DNA of 47,319 bases. Origin: Pseudomonadales bacterium. GTDB taxonomy: Bacteria > Pseudomonadota > Gammaproteobacteria > Pseudomonadales > Azotimanducaceae. Below are positions 34,513-42,424 of the stretch, one piece after another. The first letter of the stretch is position 1, and each line of letters begins with the position of its first letter. The notes under the pieces were generated by a model. The model ran no database searches. It was not told where the DNA came from and was given only the letters and a program-made list of their open reading frames with translations. The position numbers and the translations under genes were made by a program. The stretch spans positions 1 to 47,319 of the forward strand of contig JAJDTI010000165.1 of NCBI GenBank assembly GCA_022827245.1, given 5' to 3'.

Positions 34513-35415
34513 ATGGACATCTCCGAGTACGGCACATCGCCCCACGTGGACCCCCTCATGAAGGAGCTCGACGACTACGGCCTGTTCAAGCACGTCGCCG
34601 AGCTCGCGGCCTACGGCATGACGGTCGTCCCGCCGGAGAAGATGGGTGTCGACGAGGCCTTCGTCGAGCGGCTGCGCGGCGCCATCCTGCGCACCTGCGA
34701 GAAGCGCAACGGCATCGAGATCGGCGACTGGCGCACGGCCGCGCCGAAGAGGGAATCCATGGGCAACTCGTGGCTCCTGCTGCAGGAAGACGAGGCTTTC
34801 GTCGAGGCGGCGACGAACCCGCGCATGCTCGCGCTCGTGCGCTGGCTCCTCGGCCAGAGCGCCGTCCTCTCCGGGCACACCTGGATCATCAAGCCCCCGG
34901 CTGAGGAAGGGAACAACGAGCGTCAGACGCTCCGCCTGCACAGCGACTCCCACGGCATCCCACCGGGCGGCGGCAGCATCGCGCACGTCGCCAACGCGAG
35001 CTGGCTGTGCACCGACTACGCGGGCGCGGAGGACGGACCCACGATCTTCGTGCCCGGCAGCCACCTGTTCGGCCGCGCGACCCTGCCGCACGAGCAAGAC
35101 ATCGAGAACACGCCCTTCCAGACCGTGCCCCTGATCGGCAAGGCCGGGTCCCTGGCCCTCTGGAACGGCGCCACCTGGCACGCGTCCGTGCCGCGCACGA
35201 ACCCCGGCCTTCGCGTCACGCTGGTGCAGGTGTTCATGCGCCGCCACATGCAGCGCATCCACATGTGGGAAGACGAGGTCGATCCAGACTACGTGGCGAA
35301 GTTCCCCGAACTCGAGCGCGTGCTCGGCACGCACATGTACCCGTTCGGCGCCGCCGGGGCGGATCCCACGCGCAACAAGGCGATGGTCGACACGGGCACC
35401 AACCCCTTCGCCTGA
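34513..35415 (+). CDS. Phytanoyl-CoA dioxygenase (PhyH)-family protein
   Basis: A 300-residue Fe(II)/2-oxoglutarate oxygenase-fold protein. The metal triad is visible as His143 and Asp145 in RLHSDSHG and His223 in ATWHASVPR, and Arg234 in GLRVTLVQ is the expected 2-oxoglutarate contact. The EDGPTIFVPGSHLFGR strand is a family hallmark. A GAGGA site lies before the ATG at 34513. Bacterial PhyH proteins hydroxylate many small molecules, and nothing nearby fixes the substrate. The insertion sequence ends about 80 bases upstream, so it may have affected the gene's promoter. The next gene starts 98 bases downstream. Confidence 0.93.
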   Translation: MDISEYGTSPHVDPLMKELDDYGLFKHVAELAAYGMTVVPPEKMGVDEAFVERLRGAILRTCEKRNGIEIGDWRTAAPKRESMGNSWLLLQEDEAFVEAATNPRMLALVRWLLGQSAVLSGHTWIIKPPAEEGNNERQTLRLHSDSHGIPPGGGSIAHVANASWLCTDYAGAEDGPTIFVPGSHLFGRATLPHEQDIENTPFQTVPLIGKAGSLALWNGATWHASVPRTNPGLRVTLVQVFMRRHMQRIHMWEDEVDPDYVAKFPELERVLGTHMYPFGAAGADPTRNKAMVDTGTNPFA

Positions 35416-35513
35416 TCTGCCTGACCGATCTGGCCTGGCGGCCTGCCGGCACCCCGGACCGGCAGGCCCGGCAGTCGGGCCATTCCCCCACCGGGCCGAC
35501 CCCGGTGGCACCC

Positions 35514-36788
35514 ATGGACCGCGTCAAGGCCGCGCTCTTCATCGACTTCGACAACGTCTTTCTTAGCCTCAAGAAGGACTACTCGGACGCCGTCGCGAAA
35601 CGGTTCGCGAACCCTTCGCGGTGGCTGCCGTGGCTCGAACGGGGCGAACACGCGGCCGAAAGCGAGACCGTCTCCGGAGGACGCTCCCTCCTCATCCGGC
35701 GCTGTTACGGCTCGCCGGACCTCGTGCGGCCATTCCGCGCCTATTTCACGCGCCTCGGCTTCCAGGTGGTCGACTGTCCGCCCCTGACGAAGTCGGGCAA
35801 GAACAGCGCCGACATCGTGATGACCCTCGACATCGCGGACGCCATCGAGCACACCACCCGCTTCGACGAGTTCCTGATCTTCTCCTCCGACGCGGACTTC
35901 ACGCCCGTGGCGCTGCGGCTGCGCGCGCACGACCGCATCACGTCGATCCTCGCGAACCAGCAGACCGCGGCGGCGTTCCGGTCCTGCTGCGACATCGTCA
36001 TCGACATGGATGAGTTCGAGGCCGTGTTCGGCGAAACGCGGGAACAGAACGCCACGCCGGCGAACGGCACCCCCCAATCGTCGCAGGACGACTTCGGGGA
36101 AGTCCGGACTCAGGTCAAGGCCGAGATTCGACGCGCACTGGCGGAGTCGAACGCCGCACTGCCGCTGACCGAAGTCGCCAAGAGAATCCGGGAACGGTGG
36201 TCGGTGGTCGGAGAGTCCGAATGGCTCGGAGCCGGCGGCTTCAAGAAGCTGCTGCTCACCTTCGAGGATCACCATCTCCGCTTCTCGTCCGTCCCACCGG
36301 GTTTCGTCTACGATCCGGCGCGGCACGCGGAGCCGGCGGACTCCGGGGACGCACACACGGCACGCTCCGCCGATCATGCTTCGCCCAACCTCGCCGACGT
36401 GCCCGAACCCCTCGCGGACCTCGTCGGGCGGCTCTACGAGGTGGTCGGCCTGCCTCGCCTGGGGCCCGACCAGTACCAGGTCGTCTTCGAGGCCCTGGCC
36501 GGACAGAGCGGTCGACAGTCCACCCTTGGCGACATCACGAAGAACGCTCGCGATCACGCCATCGACGCGGGCGCGTCGGTCGGCCGTCAGCCGTTCGCGT
36601 TCGTCACGCGGGCGCTCCACCTCGTCGGACTCGCCATCAGCGAAACACCAACAGCACCTGACCAGATCGCCCGCCTGTTCAGGAGAAGCGTCGAGCAGCA
36701 GGCGCACGACGCGCAACTGGAGATGGAGGCCGACGACCTGCGGCTCCTGGACGAACTGCTGGGGGTGACCGCATCCGCAACGGAGTAA
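35514..36788 (+). CDS. NYN-domain protein with LOTUS/OST-HTH domain (LabA-like)
   Basis: A 424-residue protein. Residues about 6-170 are a NYN (PIN-like) RNase-fold domain: Asp11, Asp13 and Asn14 in FIDFDNVFLS, Asp100 in SADIVMTLD, Asp106, and Asp126/Asp128 in SSDADFTPV give the acidic metal cluster of a putative ribonuclease. About 195-262 is a LOTUS/OST-HTH RNA-binding domain (VKAEIRRALAESNAALPLTEVAKRIRERWS, GGFKKLLLTF). A further helical domain (about 295-400) resembles a second, divergent HTH. The ATG at 35514 was chosen because it starts exactly at the NYN domain, with a frame open upstream only over the dioxygenase gene. It probably cleaves or binds RNA; no partner is identified. Confidence 0.9.
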   Translation: MDRVKAALFIDFDNVFLSLKKDYSDAVAKRFANPSRWLPWLERGEHAAESETVSGGRSLLIRRCYGSPDLVRPFRAYFTRLGFQVVDCPPLTKSGKNSADIVMTLDIADAIEHTTRFDEFLIFSSDADFTPVALRLRAHDRITSILANQQTAAAFRSCCDIVIDMDEFEAVFGETREQNATPANGTPQSSQDDFGEVRTQVKAEIRRALAESNAALPLTEVAKRIRERWSVVGESEWLGAGGFKKLLLTFEDHHLRFSSVPPGFVYDPARHAEPADSGDAHTARSADHASPNLADVPEPLADLVGRLYEVVGLPRLGPDQYQVVFEALAGQSGRQSTLGDITKNARDHAIDAGASVGRQPFAFVTRALHLVGLAISETPTAPDQIARLFRRSVEQQAHDAQLEMEADDLRLLDELLGVTASATE

Positions 36789-36832
36789 CGCTCCCGGCGG
36801 CGAAATCTCACAGGAGACGCCGACTATTCGCA

Positions 36833-36860
36833 TTGATCGTCCTCGATCCGAGCCTATACT
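36833..36860 (+). promoter_or_regulatory. Sigma70-like promoter, leaderless
   Basis: TTGATC at 36833-36838 and TATACT at 36855-36860, 16 bases apart. The ATG of the downstream small gene begins at 36868, 7 bases past the -10 box, so the transcript should start at or within a base or two of the start codon. Confidence 0.65.
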
Positions 36861-36867
36861 CGGCGGC

Positions 36868-37203
36868 ATGAAAGCCTCTGACGAAACGCTCGAGTCGCTC
36901 ACCCGGGTAGAGGTGGCCGCAGCGCGCGGGACGGCTGCTGCCTTGGCCACGCGGCCACAGCAGACCCCGGGCTGGCAGGCCATCGCCGTGGCGGTCGCTA
37001 TCCTGGGATCCATCGTCTGGTTCGGCATCGACTTCAGCGGACGGCTGGGCCGGATCGAGGGTCAGCTCACGATCCTGATGCAGACCGTGCAGGAAGGACG
37101 CAGCAGGTCGGAGCGCGGCGAGGTGCCTGAGTTCCAGCCCGCTCTTCCGGTCGGCGCTGGCAACGCCTCGGTTCAGGACGCCCGGAAACGACCCGGGTCG
37201 TAG
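36868..37203 (+). CDS. Hypothetical one-helix membrane protein
   Basis: I do not recognise this 111-residue protein. It has an N-terminal charged, helical part (ASDETLESLTRVEVAAARGT), one strongly hydrophobic helix at about 37-56 (AIAVAVAILGSIVWFGIDF), then a helix RIEGQLTILMQTVQEG and a disordered C terminus rich in Pro and Arg. The layout fits a single-pass inner-membrane protein with a coiled-coil following the membrane. A good promoter immediately precedes it and it is probably leaderless. Its 3' end overlaps the convergent FAD-oxidoreductase gene by 31 bases. There is no evidence tying it to the preceding NYN gene. Confidence 0.65.
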   Translation: MKASDETLESLTRVEVAAARGTAAALATRPQQTPGWQAIAVAVAILGSIVWFGIDFSGRLGRIEGQLTILMQTVQEGRSRSERGEVPEFQPALPVGAGNASVQDARKRPGS

Positions 37204-38288
37204 GGCGTCAGGTCCAGGTCGGTCTTTCCGGATACGACGAGGTCCGCACACGCGGCGCCCATCGCCGGACCGTGCAGGATGCCCTTGCGCCCACCCCCCG
37301 TGGCGATGAGGACACGAGGCGCGCCCGGCACGCCGCCGACAACCACGTACCCGTCACCGCTCATCGGCCGCAGGCAGGCGGTGTGCGCGACCACTTTACG
37401 TGGCTCGACGCCGGGCAGCATCCGGGCCAGGTTCGCCAATACCGACGCTCGCCCCGCCGCCGTCGGGCGGTCATCGAACCCGGCTTCGTCCTCGGTCGTG
37501 CCGACCCAGAGCAGTCCGTCCGGCTTCGTCGTTGCATAGTTCCCCCGCCACCCGATGGAGCAGGCGATCGGGGGCCCGGCCGCCTCGAGACGGAGGATCT
37601 CGCCCTTGAGCGGTTGCACGTCGATCGGGATGCCGAGCCAGCGGGATGCGTTTCCCGCCCAGGGACCCTGGGCCAGGACCACCGTTCCGCAGGAAAGCGT
37701 GTCCCCGTCCACGAGCCTGACACCGGCGACGCGGTCGCCGTCGCGCACGAGCCCGATCGCCTCGGTCACGTGCAACGCCGCGCCGGAAGCGCGGAGCAGC
37801 GCCCGGGTGAGCGCCTCCGGGTCCACTTCCGCGGCGCCATGGTACAGGGCTCCGCCGAACGCGTCGGCCGCGATCCGGTCGTCCACGTCCCGCAGATCGC
37901 CCGCGGACAGCCATTCGGCCCGGAAGCCCGCCTGCCGGTCGACCCATGCCACGTTGTCGCGCAGAGCCGCGGCTTCGGCGGCGCTGAAAGCCAGACCTAC
38001 CGTGGGCCGCAGGCGAAAGCCGACGTCGATGCCGGTCTCCCCGGGCAGGGTCTCGGCGAGCGCGCGGTGCAGGGAGAAGCTCCTCTTTGCGAGGGCGAAC
38101 ATCGGACCGGGAATGCCAACGCCCGAGAGCGGATAGAGCCCGCCGTAGGCGAACCCCGACGCGTGACGCGCCACGCCGTCACGGTCCACCAGGACCGACT
38201 TCACCCCGGCCTTCGCCAGGTAGTACGCCGTGGCGCATCCCGCGATTCCGGCGCCCACGATCACCACGTCGGCGCTGTCGCGGGTCAT
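37173..38288 (-). CDS. FAD-dependent oxidoreductase, DAO family (glycine/D-amino-acid oxidase-like)
   Basis: A 371-residue flavoprotein with the dinucleotide fold VVIVGAGIAGCATAYYLAKAG at residues about 9-29. HASGFAYGGLYPLSGVGIPGP and the C-terminal VLIATGGGRKGILHGPAMG match the DadA/ThiO-like DAO family that oxidises secondary or D-amino acids. A VGTTEDEAGFDDRPTAAG block near the C-terminal third is also typical. The gene is separated by 6 bases from the nucleoside hydrolase gene upstream on the same strand, so the two are probably co-transcribed. It overlaps the convergent membrane-protein gene by 31 bases. The amine substrate is not evident. Confidence 0.91.
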   Translation of the reverse strand: MTRDSADVVIVGAGIAGCATAYYLAKAGVKSVLVDRDGVARHASGFAYGGLYPLSGVGIPGPMFALAKRSFSLHRALAETLPGETGIDVGFRLRPTVGLAFSAAEAAALRDNVAWVDRQAGFRAEWLSAGDLRDVDDRIAADAFGGALYHGAAEVDPEALTRALLRASGAALHVTEAIGLVRDGDRVAGVRLVDGDTLSCGTVVLAQGPWAGNASRWLGIPIDVQPLKGEILRLEAAGPPIACSIGWRGNYATTKPDGLLWVGTTEDEAGFDDRPTAAGRASVLANLARMLPGVEPRKVVAHTACLRPMSGDGYVVVGGVPGAPRVLIATGGGRKGILHGPAMGAACADLVVSGKTDLDLTPYDPGRFRAS

Positions 38289-38294
38289 GGCGGT

Positions 38295-39206
38295 TCAGGA
38301 GGCGCCCAGCGCCGCGAACACCAGGTCCCAGGCCCGATCGGCGTAGATCCCGTACGCGACCCGAACATTGTCCGGGTCGCGCCGCCGGGAGACCCTGGCA
38401 TCGACCACGGTCATCCCACGGGTCAACGCCCCTTCGGTTTCGACGTCCACCGCCCGCATCCGCGTCTCGAGCAACTCCGGGTGGGTCACGGCGATCACGG
38501 CGCACGGGTCGTGCAGCGCGGCGTCCCGGCTGCCGATGAACTCCGCCATCCGCGCGTGCAGGTAGTCGAACGACTCCACGGCGAGGGTGGCCAAGGGGTT
38601 GTCCACGCCGCGCAGCCGGTCGGTGACGGCGTCCGACGAGCGAAACTGGTGCGTCAGGTTGAGCCCGCACATCGTGAGGTCGGCGCCGGCGCGGAACACC
38701 CGGGCGGCGGCTTCCGGATCCGCCCAGATGTTGAACTCGGCGACGCGCGTCACGTTGCCCACGGTCGCGCTGCCGCCCATGATCGAGATGCCGGCGATCC
38801 GGTCAACCCAGCCGGGGTCCCGTTCGATCGCGAGCGCCAGGTTCGTAAGGGGTCCGAGCGCCACGATCCAGTCGTCCGGCTCCGGTGCGTCGAGCAGGAA
38901 GCCGACGGCATCGGTACTCGCGACCACGCGGTCGTGCTCGAGCCGCGTGACGCCGCCGAGCCCCGAACTGCCGTGCACGGCCTGGGCGTGCGGCGCCGGT
39001 CCGGCGAGGGCTTCCGCGGCGCCGGAGTGCACGGGGGTTTCGACGCCAAGCAACGCGGTCATCATGAGCGCATTGGCGGTGGTCGCCGCCAGGGGCGCAT
39101 TCCCGGCGACGGTGGTCACGCCGAGCACCTCGGCGTACTCGTGCGCCAGGATCAGCGCGATGGCGTCATCGTGGCCGGGATCGCAGTCGACGATCATGCG
39201 GGACAT
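38295..39206 (-). CDS. Inosine-uridine-type nucleoside hydrolase
   Basis: A 303-residue protein of the IunH/RihA family that cleaves the N-glycosidic bond of nucleosides. The N terminus MIVDCDPGHDDAIAL is the calcium-binding DxDxGxDD motif (Asp7, Asp9, Asp13, Asp14), here with His in place of the usual Ile/Val between Gly and Asp. Further blocks LALGPLTNLALAIERDP-like (ALGPLTNLALAI) and SIMGGSATVGNVTRVAEFNIWADPEAA are conserved, including the Asn and Asp of the substrate site. It is transcribed ahead of the FAD-dependent oxidoreductase with a 6-base gap. Pairing suggests salvage of nucleosides or a related glycoside. Confidence 0.93.
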   Translation of the reverse strand: MSRMIVDCDPGHDDAIALILAHEYAEVLGVTTVAGNAPLAATTANALMMTALLGVETPVHSGAAEALAGPAPHAQAVHGSSGLGGVTRLEHDRVVASTDAVGFLLDAPEPDDWIVALGPLTNLALAIERDPGWVDRIAGISIMGGSATVGNVTRVAEFNIWADPEAAARVFRAGADLTMCGLNLTHQFRSSDAVTDRLRGVDNPLATLAVESFDYLHARMAEFIGSRDAALHDPCAVIAVTHPELLETRMRAVDVETEGALTRGMTVVDARVSRRRDPDNVRVAYGIYADRAWDLVFAALGAS

Positions 39207-39333
39207 GGGGACAGGTTACCAACGCGCCCGGGCAGGCGCAGGCATGGCCTGCGATCCGATGCAGGTCCTCACGGCGATGCGCCTCCACATGGTGTACTTG
39301 GTAATCTTCGTTTTCCTGAATTCACACCGACTC

Positions 39334-39821
39334 ATGGAACGCAGGGTTCGCGTCGCCGATGAGGTCTGGATCGCTACGGCATCGCTCCACCGCAGGCGTC
39401 CCGATCAGGCCGATTTCACGATCGCGGAGATCGTCGCTCAGGCGGAGTCGGCGAACGTCACCGGGGTCAGGCCCCTTCGACCCGGGGTGAAAGTCCACAT
39501 CTATCTGCACTGCGTCGCAAACGGGCCGCCCAACCCCGGTCGATACGCATGCTTCTCGAGACCACCACGGGGCGGCGGCGCCTGTTCCGGCCCGGGGATC
39601 CCTGTCATCCGCTCCGGGTGGCGGGCAAGGTCAGCCCCAGGCCCGACGAGATCCCGCCGGACCATCAACACCTCATCGACTGGTACAGCGATGAGTATGT
39701 CCCCGCGGCGGCCGACACCACCGAGGATCCGATCCTCTCGCTGCGCGGAACGGGCAGAGCGCTTTGGCAGGACGAGGACGCCGATGCATATGTCCACCGA
39801 CTGCGGTCCGAGTGGCGATGA
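39334..39821 (+). pseudogene. Frameshifted hypothetical protein, probable antitoxin-like partner of PIN toxin
   Basis: The frame from ATG 39334 reads VADEVWIATASLHRR and PNPGRY, then breaks; the sequence continues in the next frame as MLLETTTGRRRLFRPGDP through to a stop at 39821. Joining them requires one missing base near 39546, where TAC GC ATG would read TAC CGC ATG if a C were restored, giving a seamless protein of about 162 residues. The restored protein is a conserved hypothetical that I associate with a position just upstream of VapC-type PIN genes. It is thus broken by a single-base deletion, or by a sequencing error there. The stop overlaps the following ATG as ATGA. Confidence 0.65.
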
Positions 39822-40062
39822 GCCGGATCTTCTGGGACACCAGCCTGTTCGTCTATTTGTCGAGACGGGCGATCGCGTGCTCTCGCTACGCAAACGCATG
39901 ATCGAGCGCCAGGACCGGTCGATCCGACCGCCGGACGCGATCCAGCTCGCCTGCGCCTCGGCGGCACGCGTGGACCTGTTCATCACCAACGACGAGCGGC
40001 TCAGCCGCAGGGTCGTGCCGGGAATCCACTTCATCCAGTCGCTCGCAACGGCGACGATCTGA
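39818..40062 (+). pseudogene. Decayed VapC-type PIN-domain toxin
   Basis: From ATG 39818 the N terminus MSRIFWDTSLFVYL is a clear PIN-domain beginning with its first Asp. The frame then goes off at about 39860; a one-base deletion there would restore continuation as ETGDRVLSLRKRMIERQD. That second frame then runs directly into RSIRPPDAIQLACA and VDLFITNDERLSRR, the C-terminal PIN motif, so the middle of about 65 residues of the domain is missing. Two lesions, a frameshift and an internal deletion, therefore separate it from a working RNase toxin. It overlaps its frameshifted partner by four bases. Confidence 0.75.
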
Positions 40063-40074
40063 GCGCCCGAGCCC

Positions 40075-40485
40075 GTGTCGCGCTTGCCCATCCTCCCCTC
40101 CTGGGCAACCCTCACACCCGTCGCCCGGCTCGCGACGGTCGACGGCGGCAAGCCCCACCTCGTGCCGGTGGTGTTCTGCGAGCACGGCGGCGCCCTGTTC
40201 ATCCCCATCGACGGCAAACCGAAGACCGGGCGCAAGCTGCGGCGCGTCCGGAACATCGAGGCCAACCCCGCGGTTTCCCTGCTCATCGACGAGTACGAGG
40301 ACGACTGGTCGCGCCTGCGGTGGCTGCGCGCGGACGGCACCGCGACTGTGGGTCCCCTGCAGCCGGCGGTCCGCGCGGCGCTGCTGGACAAGTACCCGCA
40401 GTACGAGGCCACACCCATGGGGTCCACCGCGATCCGCGTTGAGATCGACCGCATTCAGTCCTGGTCCGCAACGGGCGGTGCTTAG
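40075..40485 (+). CDS. PPOX-class FMN/F420-binding protein (Rv0121-like)
   Basis: A 136-residue split-barrel flavin- or deazaflavin-binding protein. PVARLATVDGGKPHLVPVVF and KTGRKLRRVRNIEANPAVSLLIDEYEDDWSRLRW match the TIGR03668 (Rv0121) branch, whose members are predicted to use F420. A GTG at 40075 is the likely start; there is no ATG nearby. The gene starts 13 bases after the decayed PIN toxin. With the LLM protein at the left end, it is the second protein in this window of a family that often uses F420, but F420 biosynthesis genes are not in view. Confidence 0.85.
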   Translation: MSRLPILPSWATLTPVARLATVDGGKPHLVPVVFCEHGGALFIPIDGKPKTGRKLRRVRNIEANPAVSLLIDEYEDDWSRLRWLRADGTATVGPLQPAVRAALLDKYPQYEATPMGSTAIRVEIDRIQSWSATGGA

Positions 40486-40540
40486 GTAACCCGACTACGG
40501 CGTGATAGCCTCTCGCCTTCCCGCATCCGGAGGAGCGTCC

Positions 40541-42253
40541 ATGCCCTACGATCTCGTCATCCGCAACGGTTCCATCGTCGACGGCTCCGGCGCGCCCGCC
40601 TATCGCGCGGACCTCGGCATCACGGACGGCAGGATTGCCGCCATCGGGCGCATCCGGGAGCAGGGCGAGGACAACATCGACGCCGAAGGGCACGTCGTGA
40701 CGCCCGGCTTCGTCGACGGGCACACGCACATGGACGCCCAGGTGTTCTGGGACCCGATCGGCTCCTGCTCCTGCTACCACGGCGTGACCAGCGTCGTCAT
40801 GGGCAACTGCGGCTTCACGCTGGCGCCCTGCCGCGAGGAGGAAGCGGACCTGGTGTTCCGGAATCTCGAACGCGCGGAGGACATCGCCCGCGAGTCGATG
40901 CTGGAGGGCATCCGCTGGCGCTGGGAGACCTACCCCGAGTACCTCGACGTGCTCGACGCGTTGCCGAAGGGCATCAACTACGCCGGCTACGTCGGGCACT
41001 CGGCCCTGCGGACGTACGTGATGGGCGAGCGGGCCTTCACCGAAGCCGCCACCGAGGACGACCTGGCCCGCATGCAGGTCATCGTGCGCGAGGCCGTACA
41101 GGCCGGCGCGATGGGCTTCACTACGTCGCGCTCCCCCAACCACCAGACCTCGGACCACCGGCCGGTGGCCAGCCGCGTGGCGAGCTGGGACGAAGTCCGC
41201 GCGATCGTGCACGCGATGGGAGAGACCGGCGCCGGCATGTTCGAGATCGCGGGCGAGCGGACGGGGCCGGACCCCGACCGCATTCGCGAGTACCACGAGC
41301 GCCTCCGCGACCTGTCCGTCGAGACGCGCGTGCCGGTCACCTGGGGCATGTTCGCGTCAAGGCACGCGCCGGACCTGTGGCGCCGCTACTTCGACCTGCT
41401 CGACGAGACGGCCGCCGCCGGCGGACGGATGTTCGCCCAGGTGCACTCGCGCTCGCTCAACGTGCTGTACACGTTCGAGTCCTACACCCCCTTCGACGGC
41501 TGGGACGTCTGGCGCGACCTGCGCGCACTGCCGCTCGGGGAGCAGCGCGCGAAGCTCGCCGACCCGGCGCTGCAGGCGAAGCTCGTGAACGTCGCGAGCC
41601 GCCCGAGCGAGCGTCACGCGGGGCGGGGCGTCACCCTGCCCCCGCCGGACTGGGACTGGCTGTTCGTGATGGACTCGATGAAGGAGCGCCACCGCTCCGT
41701 CGCCGAGATCGCCGCGGAGCGCGGCGTCGCGCCGGCGCAGGCGTTCCTCGACATCGCGCTCGCGGGGGACCTCAAGGTGCTCTTCCGTCACCCGATCAAC
41801 AACGAGGTCGACGCGGACGTGCTCGCCATGATGAAGCACCCGCGCTCCGTCGTGACCTTCTCGGACTCCGGGGCCCATGTCTCGCAGATCATGGACAGCT
41901 CGCTGCAGACCCACATCTTCAGCCACTGGGTCCGCGAGAAGCAGGCGCTCACCCTCGAAGAGGCCGTGCGCATGGTCACCCTCGAACCGGCGACGCAATG
42001 GGGGCTCCACGACCGGGGCCTGTTGCGCGTCGGCTTCGCGGGCGACGTGACCGTGTTCGATCCCGAGAGGATCGGACCGCGCATGCCGGAAGTCGTACAT
42101 GACCTGCCCGGCGGCGCCAAGCGTTTCCGGCAGACGGCGGACGGTATCGCGGCGACGGTCGTGAACGGCGAGGTGCTCCTGCGCGAGAACGAACACTCGG
42201 GCGCGCAATCCGGACGGCTGCTGCGCGGTCCGCTGGCGCGCGCCGCCCACTAG
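40541..42253 (+). CDS. N-acyl-D-amino-acid deacylase / D-aminoacylase-family amidohydrolase
   Basis: A 570-residue metallo-amidohydrolase. It begins YDLVIRNGSIVDGSGAPAYRADLGI, a signature of the family. Metal ligands are His61 and His63 in VDGHTHMDAQV and probably Cys90 in MGNCGF, as in D-aminoacylase; YVGHSALRTYV carries the next His. HPRSVVTFSDSGAHVSQIMD near residue 445 supplies the catalytic Asp. The ATG at 40541 has GGAGGAGCG just upstream, an excellent Shine-Dalgarno site. It would release an amino acid from an N-acyl-D-amino acid or a similar amide. A tiny membrane-peptide frame follows 9 bases after its stop. Confidence 0.93.
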   Translation: MPYDLVIRNGSIVDGSGAPAYRADLGITDGRIAAIGRIREQGEDNIDAEGHVVTPGFVDGHTHMDAQVFWDPIGSCSCYHGVTSVVMGNCGFTLAPCREEEADLVFRNLERAEDIARESMLEGIRWRWETYPEYLDVLDALPKGINYAGYVGHSALRTYVMGERAFTEAATEDDLARMQVIVREAVQAGAMGFTTSRSPNHQTSDHRPVASRVASWDEVRAIVHAMGETGAGMFEIAGERTGPDPDRIREYHERLRDLSVETRVPVTWGMFASRHAPDLWRRYFDLLDETAAAGGRMFAQVHSRSLNVLYTFESYTPFDGWDVWRDLRALPLGEQRAKLADPALQAKLVNVASRPSERHAGRGVTLPPPDWDWLFVMDSMKERHRSVAEIAAERGVAPAQAFLDIALAGDLKVLFRHPINNEVDADVLAMMKHPRSVVTFSDSGAHVSQIMDSSLQTHIFSHWVREKQALTLEEAVRMVTLEPATQWGLHDRGLLRVGFAGDVTVFDPERIGPRMPEVVHDLPGGAKRFRQTADGIAATVVNGEVLLRENEHSGAQSGRLLRGPLARAAH

Positions 42254-42262
42254 CCGACAGAC

Positions 42263-42376
42263 GTGTCAGACGATCGCAAGCGGCGTGGGCTGACATCGCA
42301 GCGCATCCTGGCGCTCGCGATGCTGTTCATCCTGATCTCGATGGGGGCGCTGTTGTGGAACATGCCGTTCCCGTAA
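42263..42376 (+). CDS. Candidate 37-residue membrane peptide
   Basis: A GTG-started 37-residue frame: a basic hydrophilic start (SDDRKRRGLTSQ), then a hydrophobic helix of about 20 residues (ILALAMLFILISMGALLW) and NMPFP. It follows the amidohydrolase stop by 9 bases. No Shine-Dalgarno site is visible, so translation might depend on the upstream gene. A hydrophobic helix with a positive-inside start is unusual for random GC-rich sequence, which supports it being real, but I have no family match. Confidence 0.45.
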   Translation: MSDDRKRRGLTSQRILALAMLFILISMGALLWNMPFP

Positions 42377-42424
42377 CGCCGCGTCCCTGAATGGGAGCCG
42401 CGTCGGAAACGGAGCCGCGACCGG

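Noticed and set aside
39207..39333. Extra in-frame codons upstream of the decayed partner gene.
   Set aside because: They have no homology signal; the relatively A+T-rich stretch (TTGGTAATCTTCGTTTTCC) looks more like its promoter.
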